64,000 nt of DNA from Spongiimicrobium salis. Its GTDB lineage: Bacteria > Bacteroidota > Bacteroidia > Flavobacteriales > Flavobacteriaceae. The translations under genes were made by a program, and so were the position numbers. Under the pieces are notes generated by a model. That model saw nothing but the letters and a program-made list of their open reading frames with translations. It was not told where the DNA came from and did not search any database. Shown in pieces: positions 8,159-16,141 of this stretch; position 1 is the stretch's first letter; the number at the start of each line of letters is the position of its first letter. The stretch covers positions 248,001-312,000 of the forward strand of contig NZ_JBHEQA010000001.1 of the NCBI RefSeq assembly GCF_043678055.1. Direction: 5' to 3'.

Positions 8159-9166
8159 ATGTTTATACCTGCCACCTATTCCCTTGCCGTTATACTTTGT
8201 GTTATTACCATGTTCTGTTGGGGTTCTTGGGCAAATACCCAAAAAATGACCTCAAAATCATGGGCTTTCCCGCTTTTTTATTGGGATTATGTTATTGGGA
8301 TTGTACTATTGACCCTCATTTTTGGGTTCACTTTAGGTAGTACCGGTGCACATGGACGGGCTTTTCTTGAGGATTTGGGCCAAGGTAGTTGGGACACTTA
8401 CATTTCCGCTTTTCTAGGAGGAGTGGTTTTTAACATTGCCAATTTATTGATCGTAGCGGCCATTTCTGTGGCTGGAATGGCGGTTGCTTTTCCCGTAGGT
8501 ATAGGGATCGCTCTGGTTCTAGGTGTTGTGGTCAATTATATTGCCAACCCCCTTGGCGAACCTATTATGCTATTTTTAGGCGTTGGTCTGGTCGCTGCTG
8601 CTATTGTTTTGGATGCCATTATCTATCATCGTCTACCCAAAAAGAAGAATACTTCTGTGCTAAAAGGACTATTGCTATCTATTGCAGGGGGTATTCTTAT
8701 GGGTTTCTTTTTCCGTTTTGTTGCTGCATCGGTCTCCACCGATTTTGTACAACCGGAAATTGGGCTCTTCACCCCTTATAGCGCCGTTTTTGTTTTTTCC
8801 TTGGGTATTTTTATTTCCAATTTTTTGTGGAACAGTTGGTTTATGTATAAACCTATTGAAGGTACCAAGGTTTCCTATAAGGACTATATTACATTGGGTA
8901 CTCCCAAACTCCATCTGATCGGAATTCTTGGTGGTATTATATGGGGTATTGGTATGTCATTGAGCATGATTGCTTCAGAAAAAGCTGGTTTTGCTATCTC
9001 GTATGGCTTGGGTCAAGGGGCCACCATGGTGGCAGCAGCTTGGGGTGTTTTTGTGTGGAAGGAATTCCGAGCCGCTCCAAAAGGCACCCATACCCTAATC
9101 ACTTTGATGTTTTTGTTATTTCTTCTAGGGCTTGGACTGATTGTATACTCCAGGATGGCCTTGTAA
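8159..9166 (+). CDS. GRP/RhaT-type sugar transporter (drug/metabolite transporter superfamily)
   Basis: 335 residues with about ten hydrophobic segments, starting YSLAVILCVITMFCWGSWAN, a pattern seen in GRP-type glucose/ribose and L-rhamnose permeases. Gly-rich membrane helices (AISVAGMAVAFPVGIGIALVLG) follow. It is an inner-membrane secondary transporter. Coupling to ribokinase (2-nt gap) and the nucleoside hydrolases makes ribose the likely substrate; a nucleoside or another pentose cannot be excluded. A hairpin just after the stop may end this operon. Confidence 0.85.
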   Translation: MFIPATYSLAVILCVITMFCWGSWANTQKMTSKSWAFPLFYWDYVIGIVLLTLIFGFTLGSTGAHGRAFLEDLGQGSWDTYISAFLGGVVFNIANLLIVAAISVAGMAVAFPVGIGIALVLGVVVNYIANPLGEPIMLFLGVGLVAAAIVLDAIIYHRLPKKKNTSVLKGLLLSIAGGILMGFFFRFVAASVSTDFVQPEIGLFTPYSAVFVFSLGIFISNFLWNSWFMYKPIEGTKVSYKDYITLGTPKLHLIGILGGIIWGIGMSLSMIASEKAGFAISYGLGQGATMVAAAWGVFVWKEFRAAPKGTHTLITLMFLLFLLGLGLIVYSRMAL

Positions 9167-9168
9167 AC

Positions 9169-9195
9169 ACAACGCCCCGCTACTGGAGGTGTTGT
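9169..9195 (+). terminator. possible terminator of the ribokinase/transporter operon
   Basis: ACAACGCC at 9169-9176 can pair with GGTGTTGT at 9188-9195 (8 bp including one G-T), beginning 3 nt after the stop codon. The T-run that follows is poor, so it is a weak candidate. Confidence 0.4.
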
Positions 9196-9264
9196 AGTTT
9201 TGGTAGTCTCCAAACATCATTTTTAATCGATTTAACTAAATTTTAATGCTAGCAAATTTTTAAT

Positions 9265-9283
9265 TGTAATAATTTTTGTTACA
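9265..9283. promoter_or_regulatory. Rrf2 operator candidate TGTAA-N9-TTACA with overlapping -7 element
   Basis: A 19-bp interrupted palindrome in front of the Rrf2 gene. The -7 element TACATTTG (9280-9287) overlaps its right arm, so binding would repress transcription. A second copy with the same 9-nt spacer lies at 9720-9738. Confidence 0.65.
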
Positions 9284-9291
9284 TTTGTGTC

Positions 9292-9702
9292 ATGATTAAA
9301 AGTAGTTTGTCCACCCATTTACATATTATGACATTGCTTTCCATTTATGATAAGGATTGGAATAGCTCTAGTGATATTGCCGGCAGCATCAATATCAACC
9401 CTGTTTTGGTACGTAAAGAACTAAAATTGTTAAAACAAGCGAACTTAATTGAAAGTAAAGAAGGGAAACACGGTGGTGTCCGTCTGGCAAAATCTGCTAA
9501 GGACATTTACTTATCCGATATTTTTAAAGCCATAAAAGATGCAGATCATATTTTTGAATTCAGAACCGAATCCCCTAATCCATCCTGTTTGGTAGGGCAA
9601 CAAATTAATACACGATTAAGTGAACTGTTTGAATCCATAGACCAAGCAGTGATAACACAACTAGAAGGCATGTCTTTAAAAGAATTTGCAAATAGGTTTT
9701 AA
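9292..9702 (+). CDS. Rrf2-family transcriptional regulator (YwnA-like)
   Basis: 136 residues with an Rrf2 winged-helix domain: helix SSSDIAGSININPVLVRKELKLL (about 25-47), wing KHGGVRLAK (about 59-67) and the dimerisation helix after residue 75. Only one Cys (PSCLVG) is present, so it cannot carry an IscR/NsrR-type Fe-S cluster and resembles the cluster-free YwnA type. The putative -7 element ends only 5 nt before the ATG, so the mRNA may be nearly leaderless or a later Met (residue 13) may be used. It probably controls itself and the downstream hydrolase/NTF2/YwnB-like genes. Confidence 0.9.
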   Translation: MIKSSLSTHLHIMTLLSIYDKDWNSSSDIAGSININPVLVRKELKLLKQANLIESKEGKHGGVRLAKSAKDIYLSDIFKAIKDADHIFEFRTESPNPSCLVGQQINTRLSELFESIDQAVITQLEGMSLKEFANRF

Positions 9703-9719
9703 AAAAATTTATCTAATAC

Positions 9720-9738
9720 TGTAACTAAATTTATTACA
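9720..9738. promoter_or_regulatory. second Rrf2 operator candidate TGTAA-N9-TTACA
   Basis: Same half-sites and 9-nt spacer as the site at 9265-9283. It lies between the Rrf2 stop and the start of the lipoprotein hydrolase gene (15 nt upstream of its ATG), so that gene and those after it probably form the target operon. Confidence 0.65.
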
Positions 9739-9753
9739 ATTAAATAATCAAAA

Positions 9754-10716
9754 ATGAAAAATATAATCAATTACATCTTCCTATGGTTGGCGGCATCTAT
9801 ATTACTTGGATGTAGCCATAAGAATCCTAAAAACAAACAGCTTATCCAAAACTCGGAAATGACTTCTAAAATCAGCCATAAAATAGCCACTGTTAATGCT
9901 ATCGATATTTTTTATCGCGAAGCTGGAGACCCGAACAAACCAACCATTTTACTGCTACACGGCCTACCTTCCTCATCGCACATGTTCAGGAACGTGATGA
10001 CCTCGTTAGCAGATGAGTATCATCTTATTGCACCGGATTATCCTGGCTTTGGATTCTCCGAAGCACCTACCATAGATGAATTTGAATACAGCTTTGACCA
10101 TATCAGCATTTTAATGGAGGGATTTATCGATCAAATGGAACTCACTTCCTTCTACCTGCTCATGCAGGACTATGGAGGTCCCATAGGAATGCGAATTGCC
10201 ACAAAAAGACCAGAAGCCATAGAAGGACTCATTATTCAAAATGCCAATGCCTATATGGAAGGTTTGGGCGAATGGTCACAAAAAATAGGAGGCTTTGTCC
10301 AGTCCGAAGATTTCGAAGGTCTTATGGATTACAAAAACTATCTGTTTTCACCGGAAGGTATCAAAGCCCAGTATACTACAGGGGCAAAAAACCCTAAGGC
10401 CATAGATCCTGTATCGTATTTGACAGATTCGGCATTCATGCAACGCGAAGGAATCAATACTGTACAAACGGCCCTATTTATGGACTACGGAAACAATTTT
10501 CCAAAATATCCCGAATGGCAACAATACCTGAAAGAAAAACAACCTCCTACCCTTATCCTTTGGGGAGAAAACGATAAGTTTTTTCGTAAAGAAGGCGCTC
10601 TAGCCTACCGGAAAGATCTAAAAAATGCTTCCATACATCTTTTTGAAAGCGGGCATTTTATGCTTGAAGAATACGCAACTGAGGCCGTAGCCCTCATTAG
10701 AAACTTTATCCAATAA
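9754..10716 (+). CDS. alpha/beta hydrolase lipoprotein, haloalkane dehalogenase / epoxide hydrolase-like
   Basis: 320 residues. The N-terminus has a lipoprotein signal with lipobox ILLGC (Cys20). The alpha/beta-hydrolase core shows the oxyanion motif LLHGLPSSS (about 68-76), DYPGFGFSE (about 95-103) and a nucleophile elbow MQDYGGPIG in which the nucleophile is Asp139, as in haloalkane dehalogenases and epoxide hydrolases. A C-terminal GHFMLEE supplies the His at about 301. It is probably anchored in the envelope. First structural gene after the Rrf2 regulator and its second operator. Substrate unknown. Confidence 0.88.
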   Translation: MKNIINYIFLWLAASILLGCSHKNPKNKQLIQNSEMTSKISHKIATVNAIDIFYREAGDPNKPTILLLHGLPSSSHMFRNVMTSLADEYHLIAPDYPGFGFSEAPTIDEFEYSFDHISILMEGFIDQMELTSFYLLMQDYGGPIGMRIATKRPEAIEGLIIQNANAYMEGLGEWSQKIGGFVQSEDFEGLMDYKNYLFSPEGIKAQYTTGAKNPKAIDPVSYLTDSAFMQREGINTVQTALFMDYGNNFPKYPEWQQYLKEKQPPTLILWGENDKFFRKEGALAYRKDLKNASIHLFESGHFMLEEYATEAVALIRNFIQ

Positions 10717-10747
10717 TTGAACAATAATTTTTAATACCTAATTTAAA

Positions 10748-11620
10748 ATGAAAACTGTAACAAAAAAAGTAATAGTATTGACGTTTATCGCAGCAGGATT
10801 AACGCTATCCTTTAGTAGAAAGTCCGACCTGGACGCCTTGAACAAAGGTCAGATCAAATTGGCGAAAAAAGCCATGGATGCCCTTTTTAAGAACTACAAT
10901 GCCAAGGAGGTAAAAAAATACCTGAAGAAGGATTATATACAGCACAACCCCAACGTGCCTACTGGGAGAACTGCAATCATAGGGTTTCTGCCTGCCTTAA
11001 AAAAGAGCGGAACTACCTATGAGACCCACCGCATCTTTACGGACGAAAACTTCGTGATCTTGCATAACACCTATAAAAACGCCCAGCCCTTTGGAGCTGA
11101 AGAAATGGTCGCTTTCGATATTTGGAGAATCGAAGATGGTAAAATAGCGGAACACTGGGATGCCGTGACCCCAAAAGTGGAGAAAACGGCCAACGGAAGA
11201 ACCCAAGTTGATGGGGAAACGCTATTGACCGATTTGGACAAAACCGATGCCAACAAAGCTTTGGTCAAAGAATTGATCGAACAGGTGTTTATTGCGGGCA
11301 GATCCAACACCATTACCAATTACATCAGCACAACCCAATATGACCAGCATAATCCTATGGTAAAGGACGGTCTATCGGGGCTTTCAGAAGCCATTACCTA
11401 TTTGAGTTCCCAGAACAATATGTTTAAATATTACAAAATACACAGGCTTTTAGGCCAGGGTAATTTTGTATTGGCCGTCGTGGAAGGCGAATGGAACCAG
11501 AAACCCCATGTTTTCTACGACCTGTTCCGCGTAAAGGATGGTAAAGTAGTGGAACACTGGGATGTGGTCAATGAAATCCCTCAAAAAATGGCGCACCAAA
11601 ATGGCTTATTCAATTTCTAA
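10748..11620 (+). CDS. secreted protein with two tandem SnoaL/NTF2-like domains
   Basis: 290 residues with a short hydrophobic N-terminus (VIVLTFIAAGLTLSF). Two SnoaL-like halves are visible: the first has YIQHNPNVPTGR and ends with EDGKIAEHWDAV, the second has YDQHNPMVKDG and ends with KDGKVVEHWDVV. The repeat suggests internal duplication of a SnoaL-like polyketide-cyclase fold. Such domains bind small hydrophobic ligands or catalyse isomerisation or hydration. It follows the dehalogenase-like lipoprotein by 31 nt in the Rrf2-controlled set. Confidence 0.85.
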   Translation: MKTVTKKVIVLTFIAAGLTLSFSRKSDLDALNKGQIKLAKKAMDALFKNYNAKEVKKYLKKDYIQHNPNVPTGRTAIIGFLPALKKSGTTYETHRIFTDENFVILHNTYKNAQPFGAEEMVAFDIWRIEDGKIAEHWDAVTPKVEKTANGRTQVDGETLLTDLDKTDANKALVKELIEQVFIAGRSNTITNYISTTQYDQHNPMVKDGLSGLSEAITYLSSQNNMFKYYKIHRLLGQGNFVLAVVEGEWNQKPHVFYDLFRVKDGKVVEHWDVVNEIPQKMAHQNGLFNF

Positions 11621-11651
11621 TCCTAAAAATTAATATTACATAAATACAAAT

Positions 11652-12284
11652 ATGAAAGTTACCATAATTGGAGCCGGTGGAAACATCGGACAACGTATCG
11701 TAAAAGAGGCAGCATCAAGAAATCATAAGCTGCAATTGATCAGTTCTAAAAACAAAGAATTTTTTGATCTGAATAATGCCGACATTCGTCAAGCAGATAT
11801 TTTTGAAACAGAGGCATTGGCCGCATTGTTAAGGGGAAGTGATGTGACCATCAGTGCTTATGCCCCCCCGCACGAAAACACAGATCTGATCGTTGATGCC
11901 TCTAAATCCCTAGTGGAAGCGGCAAAAAAAGCAAACACCAGATTGATTGTTGTTGGCGGGGCAGGAAGTTTAAAAGTAAGTGACGATATCGTTTTGGTCG
12001 ATACGCCGCAATTTCCCGAAGCCTATAAAGCCATTGCTATTTCGCACAAAAAAGCTTTGGAAGATGTTTTTTTGAATGAAACGGAACTGGACTGGACCAA
12101 TGTATCCCCATCGGCCTATATTTTTGAGGGAGAGCGCACCAACCAATTCAGAATTGGCGAAGCGTATTTATTGACCAATGAAAAAGGAGAAAGCGCCATT
12201 TCCATGGAAGATTTTGCGGTTGGGATATTGGATGAAGTTGAAAATAAGAATTTTTCTAAAAAACGCTTTACTATAGGGTACTAG
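11652..12284 (+). CDS. NAD(P)-binding atypical SDR (YwnB-like)
   Basis: 210 residues; N-terminal Rossmann motif IIGAGGNIGQRIV (residues 4-16), typical of the NmrA/atypical SDR group, with VVGGAGSL near 98-105. It lacks the classical YxxxK dyad. YwnB of Bacillus subtilis is of this type and lies by the Rrf2 gene ywnA; the same pairing is kept here. Last gene before a strong terminator. Probably an oxidoreductase or a redox-sensing NADPH-binding protein. Confidence 0.85.
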   Translation: MKVTIIGAGGNIGQRIVKEAASRNHKLQLISSKNKEFFDLNNADIRQADIFETEALAALLRGSDVTISAYAPPHENTDLIVDASKSLVEAAKKANTRLIVVGGAGSLKVSDDIVLVDTPQFPEAYKAIAISHKKALEDVFLNETELDWTNVSPSAYIFEGERTNQFRIGEAYLLTNEKGESAISMEDFAVGILDEVENKNFSKKRFTIGY

Positions 12285-12314
12285 TTGGTCCACTATACCT
12301 CATTCCGGCAAGAG

Positions 12315-12348
12315 AATAGCGGTTTGCTTTCTACAAACCGCTATTTTT
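12315..12348 (+). terminator. rho-independent terminator of the Rrf2-linked operon
   Basis: A perfect 12-bp stem AATAGCGGTTTG / CAAACCGCTATT with a 7-nt loop, followed by Ts. It begins about 30 nt after the stop of the YwnB-like gene. Confidence 0.9.
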
Positions 12349-12402
12349 ATTACTTACAAGAAAGGCCTTTTTATGTTTTCAGGAGAAAAATCTACTCCAA
12401 TT

Positions 12403-12440
12403 AAAAAAACCTTGCAAAATAGAATATGCTGCAAGGTTTT
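12403..12440 (-). terminator. terminator of the hydrolase gene at 12512
   Basis: A perfect 11-bp stem AAAACCTTGCA / TGCAAGGTTTT with a 13-nt loop. Read on the minus strand it is followed by seven Ts. The trailing T-run on the plus strand means it could also act bidirectionally. Confidence 0.8.
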
Positions 12441-12511
12441 AATGGTTCAAAAGGCAGAAGAACTTTTTTCATCCATTTTACCCAAACCTATTATTTCCAC
12501 TTATTTCCAAG

Positions 12512-13825
12512 TTACTTCAGTTGCTTTAAAAATCCGGTCACCGCAGTCCAATACTCCCCAGCCCCTTCTTGTCCTTCCCAAAGCGCCCGTGATCCATGAA
12601 AGCCGGCAGAAGCGGGAATAAATTGAGATTGGTTCGTTTTCAATTTTGAGGCTCCAAGGAGTCCCTTAAGTCCTGTAGCTTCTTGCTTGGAAGAGGTAAC
12701 CCAATAGGGCTTTTGGATTTGGGAAAATACGGTAGCTAAAGAGGGAGCCGCATTTCCAAAATAATCCCCGGGGCTAAAAGCGATGATAGCACCTACTTTA
12801 GGATTATCGAAGCCTTCTAAAAGGGCTAAACTCGATGAAAAGGAACTTCCCCAAACAATGATATTTTGATCGTATTCTTGGTTTAAATAGTTGATCGCTG
12901 CCGCAACGTCCTGCTGTGCATCTATCATTTCGGGCTGCTCTCCTTTTTCAATGGCTTTCGCATTTGTTTTATTTGGTTTGCCTGCAAAACTACCTCCCGA
13001 GCGCAGATCCACAGCAAGACAATTGTAGCCCAATTCATTCAGTTTTGGAGCAATATCGGCATACTCTATGCGGTTATAGCCTGCTTGGTGCATTAATAAA
13101 ATAACCGGCTTCTTCTTGTCAATTTCATAGAGGTTTCCGCTAATGGTCAATCCATCGGCAGCCTTAAATGTTATGTGGGTAGGCGTATACTTTTTTCCTA
13201 GCTCCCCGGGAGTTGGCAACTGAACACTTTGTTGCTGTTGACGACGTGCTTCCGCTTCTTGTTGAATTAAATTTTCGACCAACTCAATACGTGTTATTTT
13301 TCCCTTAGCATCAAAATGAATATGGGATTCCCGTTTTCCCAAGCCCACAAAATCATAGGCCACTTTTGCCTTCCCTTCTTCACTTTCCAGTATGGACATA
13401 CTGTTCAGCTTAGGCAAATTCTGTACAATATTTTTCATAATGGCTGGTGTATTTGCCACCGGGATTTGACCAAATTGCAAGTTAGGACTCATATGGGGTG
13501 CTATGGCCTCCGTAGTTTTATCCGAAAAACTTTGGGTAAATGCCGCAATTTGTTTGGAATAATCTTGAGCAAAAAAACTAGTTGATGAAAAAAGGGCAAA
13601 AACAACAATAGCCATTTTTGTCCTACCTTTCCTTAAACATCCTGGGACTAGGTATAGTAATGCTCCCGCCAAAAACATATAGTTCCGCAGATCATGGGTG
13701 GTATAGTAATCCCAGGGCAGGACATCTATCAGGTGTAGGAATGTCATCACTCCGGCCAATAGCATTAGGGCAGTTCCTATTTTTTGAATAGTGTTTCTTT
13801 TTTTACGGTATTTTAAATGTTTCAT
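12512..13825 (-). CDS. secreted alpha/beta hydrolase with extra N-terminal membrane segment
   Basis: 437 residues. Residues 15-62 hold two hydrophobic helices; at Met71 a second N-terminus appears that looks like a full signal peptide (MAIVVFALFSSTSFFAQ), followed by an NTF2-like region and an alpha/beta-hydrolase domain with LLMHQAG, a nucleophile elbow WGSSFSS and C-terminal FHGS. It is a paralogue of the protein at 25551, which starts directly with a signal peptide. Either two units have fused, or the true start is Met71 (position 13615) and the upstream part is a separate or vestigial frame. A 17-nt element upstream is shared with the sigma gene at 16639. Confidence 0.82.
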   Translation of the reverse strand: MKHLKYRKKRNTIQKIGTALMLLAGVMTFLHLIDVLPWDYYTTHDLRNYMFLAGALLYLVPGCLRKGRTKMAIVVFALFSSTSFFAQDYSKQIAAFTQSFSDKTTEAIAPHMSPNLQFGQIPVANTPAIMKNIVQNLPKLNSMSILESEEGKAKVAYDFVGLGKRESHIHFDAKGKITRIELVENLIQQEAEARRQQQQSVQLPTPGELGKKYTPTHITFKAADGLTISGNLYEIDKKKPVILLMHQAGYNRIEYADIAPKLNELGYNCLAVDLRSGGSFAGKPNKTNAKAIEKGEQPEMIDAQQDVAAAINYLNQEYDQNIIVWGSSFSSSLALLEGFDNPKVGAIIAFSPGDYFGNAAPSLATVFSQIQKPYWVTSSKQEATGLKGLLGASKLKTNQSQFIPASAGFHGSRALWEGQEGAGEYWTAVTGFLKQLK

Positions 13826-13863
13826 GTCATTGTTTCTTTAATGGGTATGTTAAAAAGTGTATT

Positions 13864-13880
13864 GTAGAATTACAGTTTTC
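13864..13880 (-). promoter_or_regulatory. element A copy 1 (GAAAACTGTAATTCTAC on the minus strand)
   Basis: It matches the copy at 16684-16700 in 16 of 17 positions. It ends 38 nt upstream of the hydrolase ATG; the other copy ends 44 nt upstream of a sigma gene. Similar distance and strand suggest a shared promoter or activator site, possibly read by the ECF sigma factor encoded at 16142. Confidence 0.55.
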
Positions 13881-14061
13881 CTTTATTTTTTCACCAATTT
13901 CCTTTTCCGTTCCAAAAGCTTTGGTTTCGCAGAAATTATACAGCAACTGCTTAAGATCTTACTCCTTTGGTGTTTTCCATGCTAGCTTAAAAGCGCTATC
14001 GTGTATCCGTACTCCTAGATCGTTTACAACAATCTGTGCTCCTTTCTTTGGGTCGCTATTA

Positions 14062-14096
14062 GCTTAGTGACAAGAATGATGAGAATATGACAGGAA
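14062..14096 (-). promoter_or_regulatory. element B copy 1 (TTCCTGTCATATT-N11-TGTCACTAAGC on the minus strand)
   Basis: 35 nt long, with both flanks (13 and 11 nt) identical to the copy at 15427-15461 while the central 11 nt differ. It contains TGTCA twice with a 20-nt period. It lies about 237 nt upstream of the hydrolase start, with no intact gene directly behind it. Confidence 0.55.
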
Positions 14097-14270
14097 TGAT
14101 AATTTTACGCTATGGATGTATTGAAATGGCTGTACCGGAGCTATAATTGAGGTGGCGCTGGGGATTGATGCGCCTTAACGTGTAAAGCAGAAAGCCCAAC
14201 CTGAACGCTTTCATATTGGGTTTTAGCAACTTTCTAGGGATTAAAAGTGAAGGCAATGCCCTAAAAGCAC

Positions 14271-14906
14271 TTAATTTTCTTCCTTATCCAGGTTTTCAAT
14301 GATCGCGTCAATATCCTTAATAAGTGGTTCCCAGTTGACCTTGGCCGCACGTTTATTCATTCGTACGATGTAGATACCATAAACCAGTAGAAAGGCCGTT
14401 CCTATGATTTTAGCCAATGATTTTCTGATCAAAATAAACTCTATAACGGAGTCATTATCTTGTTCAACAGCGGCATCTCCCCAGACAAACACGACAAAGC
14501 TTATAAATACGGGAATGAACATCCAATGCACTGTTCTTAATAAGCTTGCTTGACGCAGCATAAATTCTCTTTGTTGTATTAATTGTGCTTTAATGGGTAA
14601 AAATAGGTGGTGGGTAAACTTGCTTTTACGGTTATTGTACAATCTGCCTATGAAATAAATCATGGAAACAATGACTAAAAGTGCCCCTATTTTTGATATG
14701 GACCATGGTAGTTCTATGAAAGCATAGGTATACATCGAAATCCCAAAGACGCCGGCAACGTACTCTTTTAGATCTCGTCTACGTACAATGCGTTCCCGTT
14801 GTTCCATTTTAGATTTAAAATCACGCATAAGCTGAGTATTGTTGATTGTTATATCTTCATTTTTAGAAGAACGTTTCCATATGTCTTTTAACTCTTGTTC
14901 TTCCAT
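14271..14906 (-). CDS. membrane protein, probable anti-sigma partner (module 2)
   Basis: 211 residues starting MEEQELKDIWKRSS, a short cytoplasmic helical region, then four predicted membrane helices (about 50-66, 70-88, 126-145, 165-183) and a charged tail. The gene starts 1 nt after the sigma factor stop, as expected for a sigma/anti-sigma pair. It resembles the protein at 15469 in layout and N-terminal pattern (MExQELKxxW). It lacks a visible ZAS zinc motif, so the anti-sigma role is inferred from context and from the paralogous pair. Confidence 0.75.
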   Translation of the reverse strand: MEEQELKDIWKRSSKNEDITINNTQLMRDFKSKMEQRERIVRRRDLKEYVAGVFGISMYTYAFIELPWSISKIGALLVIVSMIYFIGRLYNNRKSKFTHHLFLPIKAQLIQQREFMLRQASLLRTVHWMFIPVFISFVVFVWGDAAVEQDNDSVIEFILIRKSLAKIIGTAFLLVYGIYIVRMNKRAAKVNWEPLIKDIDAIIENLDKEEN

Positions 14907-14907
14907 G

Positions 14908-15438
14908 TTAATTGAGTTTTGGGTTGATGCAATCGAATAGTTTTTTTCGAATGCGTTTCATCTTTACCGCAATATGGTTTTCGGTCAAACCCGTGATCTT
15001 TGCTATTTGTTGATAGGGCAAATCTTCTAAATACAACACTACAATAGAAGTATCGCTCTCATTCAATGCGGCAATGCATTCCTTTAAAAGTTGATACTTT
15101 TCATCATTCCCTTCCTGTGCCACAGTAGCGCTCAACTTAAATTGAATCGCATCGAATCTGACCGTTTTTCCCTGCTTTCTTTCTAATTTTAACTTTGAGC
15201 GCATACAAACATTAAGGGCAATGCGATAGACCCAAGTGTTGATATTGGATTTTCCTTTAAAATTCTTTAGAGATCTCCAAATTTCATATATCACTTCCTG
15301 AAACAGATCTTGTGGCTCTATAGGAGATAAAGCGTATATCCTACAGATACGATAGATCGTTTCTTTATTGGTTTCAAGAACCTGTTCGAAATTGGGTTTT
15401 TGCACGTATTTTCTTGTCGCTTTCTTGCTTAGTGACAA
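14908..15438 (-). CDS. ECF-type RNA polymerase sigma factor (module 2)
   Basis: 176 residues with sigma-70 region 2 (LSPIEPQDLFQEVIYEIW, SNINTWVYRIALNV) and region 4 (LPYQQIAKITGLTENHIAVKMKRIRKKL). The start codon is TTG; an in-frame stop lies two codons upstream and no ATG is available. The TTG lies inside element B, so the element may mark the promoter or a site overlapping the translation start. Region 4 is complete. It forms a tandem duplicate with the 16142 sigma gene, separated only by the first anti-sigma-like gene. Target genes are unknown. Confidence 0.92.
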   Translation of the reverse strand: MSLSKKATRKYVQKPNFEQVLETNKETIYRICRIYALSPIEPQDLFQEVIYEIWRSLKNFKGKSNINTWVYRIALNVCMRSKLKLERKQGKTVRFDAIQFKLSATVAQEGNDEKYQLLKECIAALNESDTSIVVLYLEDLPYQQIAKITGLTENHIAVKMKRIRKKLFDCINPKLN

Positions 15439-15461
15439 AAGTTACGGAAATATGACAGGAA
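15427..15461 (-). promoter_or_regulatory. element B copy 2 at the start of the module 2 sigma gene
   Basis: Identical to the copy at 14062-14096 over the outer 13 and 11 nt, with equal total length and equal 20-nt spacing of two TGTCA motifs. It covers the TTG start codon of the sigma gene. Confidence 0.55.
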
Positions 15462-15468
15462 AGCGATG

Positions 15469-16137
15469 TTATTTTTTTGGACTATCATCCAAAGCATCCA
15501 TATCCGAAATACAATCTTCAAGATTTTTAACAAAAGAACCAAAACGCTGTTCTTGTTGCCGTTTTGACACATTTCGGATACACAAAAAAGTGATTACTGT
15601 ACCCAACACGATGTACAAGACCCTACTGTCCAATAGAAAAGCTTGGTCTCCAAAAAAGATCCGATACAATACCAAGAATGCGATAAGGGGAACTACGGTA
15701 ACATCTAAGATAATAGTGAAGTTCATTATTCTTTTTAAAAGGTCTTTCACCTTTTTTAAAGTAACTTTTAAGCCGTCCGAAGTGGTTCTTTGCCTTTTTA
15801 CTTTTTTATAATTTACATCCAGAAGAATGCATAAGAAGATCAGGGAAATCCCCAATAAGAGCATAATGCCAAATATTTCTAATGTAGAAAGCAGGTGGTT
15901 CAAAATATAGTTGGAATCTTCTTTTAAAAAGAGGTAGGCCGGTGAAAGCAGTATAGCCAACCCTCCGGTAATACCAGAAAACCAACGCTTATATTTTAAT
16001 TTGCGCTCTACTTTGGCCAGCACGGTATTCGATTTTTGATGAATCATTTCTTGTACTTTATCCTGGTTGAACTCATACTTAATGTGTTCCTCATTAACCA
16101 CCTTGGTCCAAACCGATTTTAATTCCTGTAGTTCCAT
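15469..16137 (-). CDS. membrane protein, probable anti-sigma partner (module 1)
   Basis: 222 residues: N-terminal soluble helix MELQELKSVWTKV, then hydrophobic segments near 50-68, 85-112, 138-160 and 165-190, and a polar tail. It starts 4 nt after the sigma gene at 16142. The order sigma then multi-pass membrane protein is repeated immediately downstream (14908/14271), which points to duplication of a two-gene unit. No zinc-finger anti-sigma motif is seen; the role is contextual. Confidence 0.75.
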   Translation of the reverse strand: MELQELKSVWTKVVNEEHIKYEFNQDKVQEMIHQKSNTVLAKVERKLKYKRWFSGITGGLAILLSPAYLFLKEDSNYILNHLLSTLEIFGIMLLLGISLIFLCILLDVNYKKVKRQRTTSDGLKVTLKKVKDLLKRIMNFTIILDVTVVPLIAFLVLYRIFFGDQAFLLDSRVLYIVLGTVITFLCIRNVSKRQQEQRFGSFVKNLEDCISDMDALDDSPKK

Positions 16138-16141
16138 GGCG

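Larger units (their letters stand above)
13826..14270. other. 445-nt gap with duplicated regulatory elements and a possible coding remnant
   Basis: No intact gene is seen. The gap holds element A (13864-13880) and a bipartite element B (14062-14096), both of which recur upstream of the neighbouring sigma genes. On the minus strand between them one frame reads protein-like for about 75 codons (from AAT AGC GAC to a TGA just before the hydrolase gene) with a single internal TAA. This may be a decayed gene or chance. Confidence 0.4.

Noticed and set aside
13826..14060. Pseudogene in the 445-nt gap
   Set aside because: One frame looks protein-like with a single stop, but I cannot match it to any family. 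Kept only as a remark in the gap entry.
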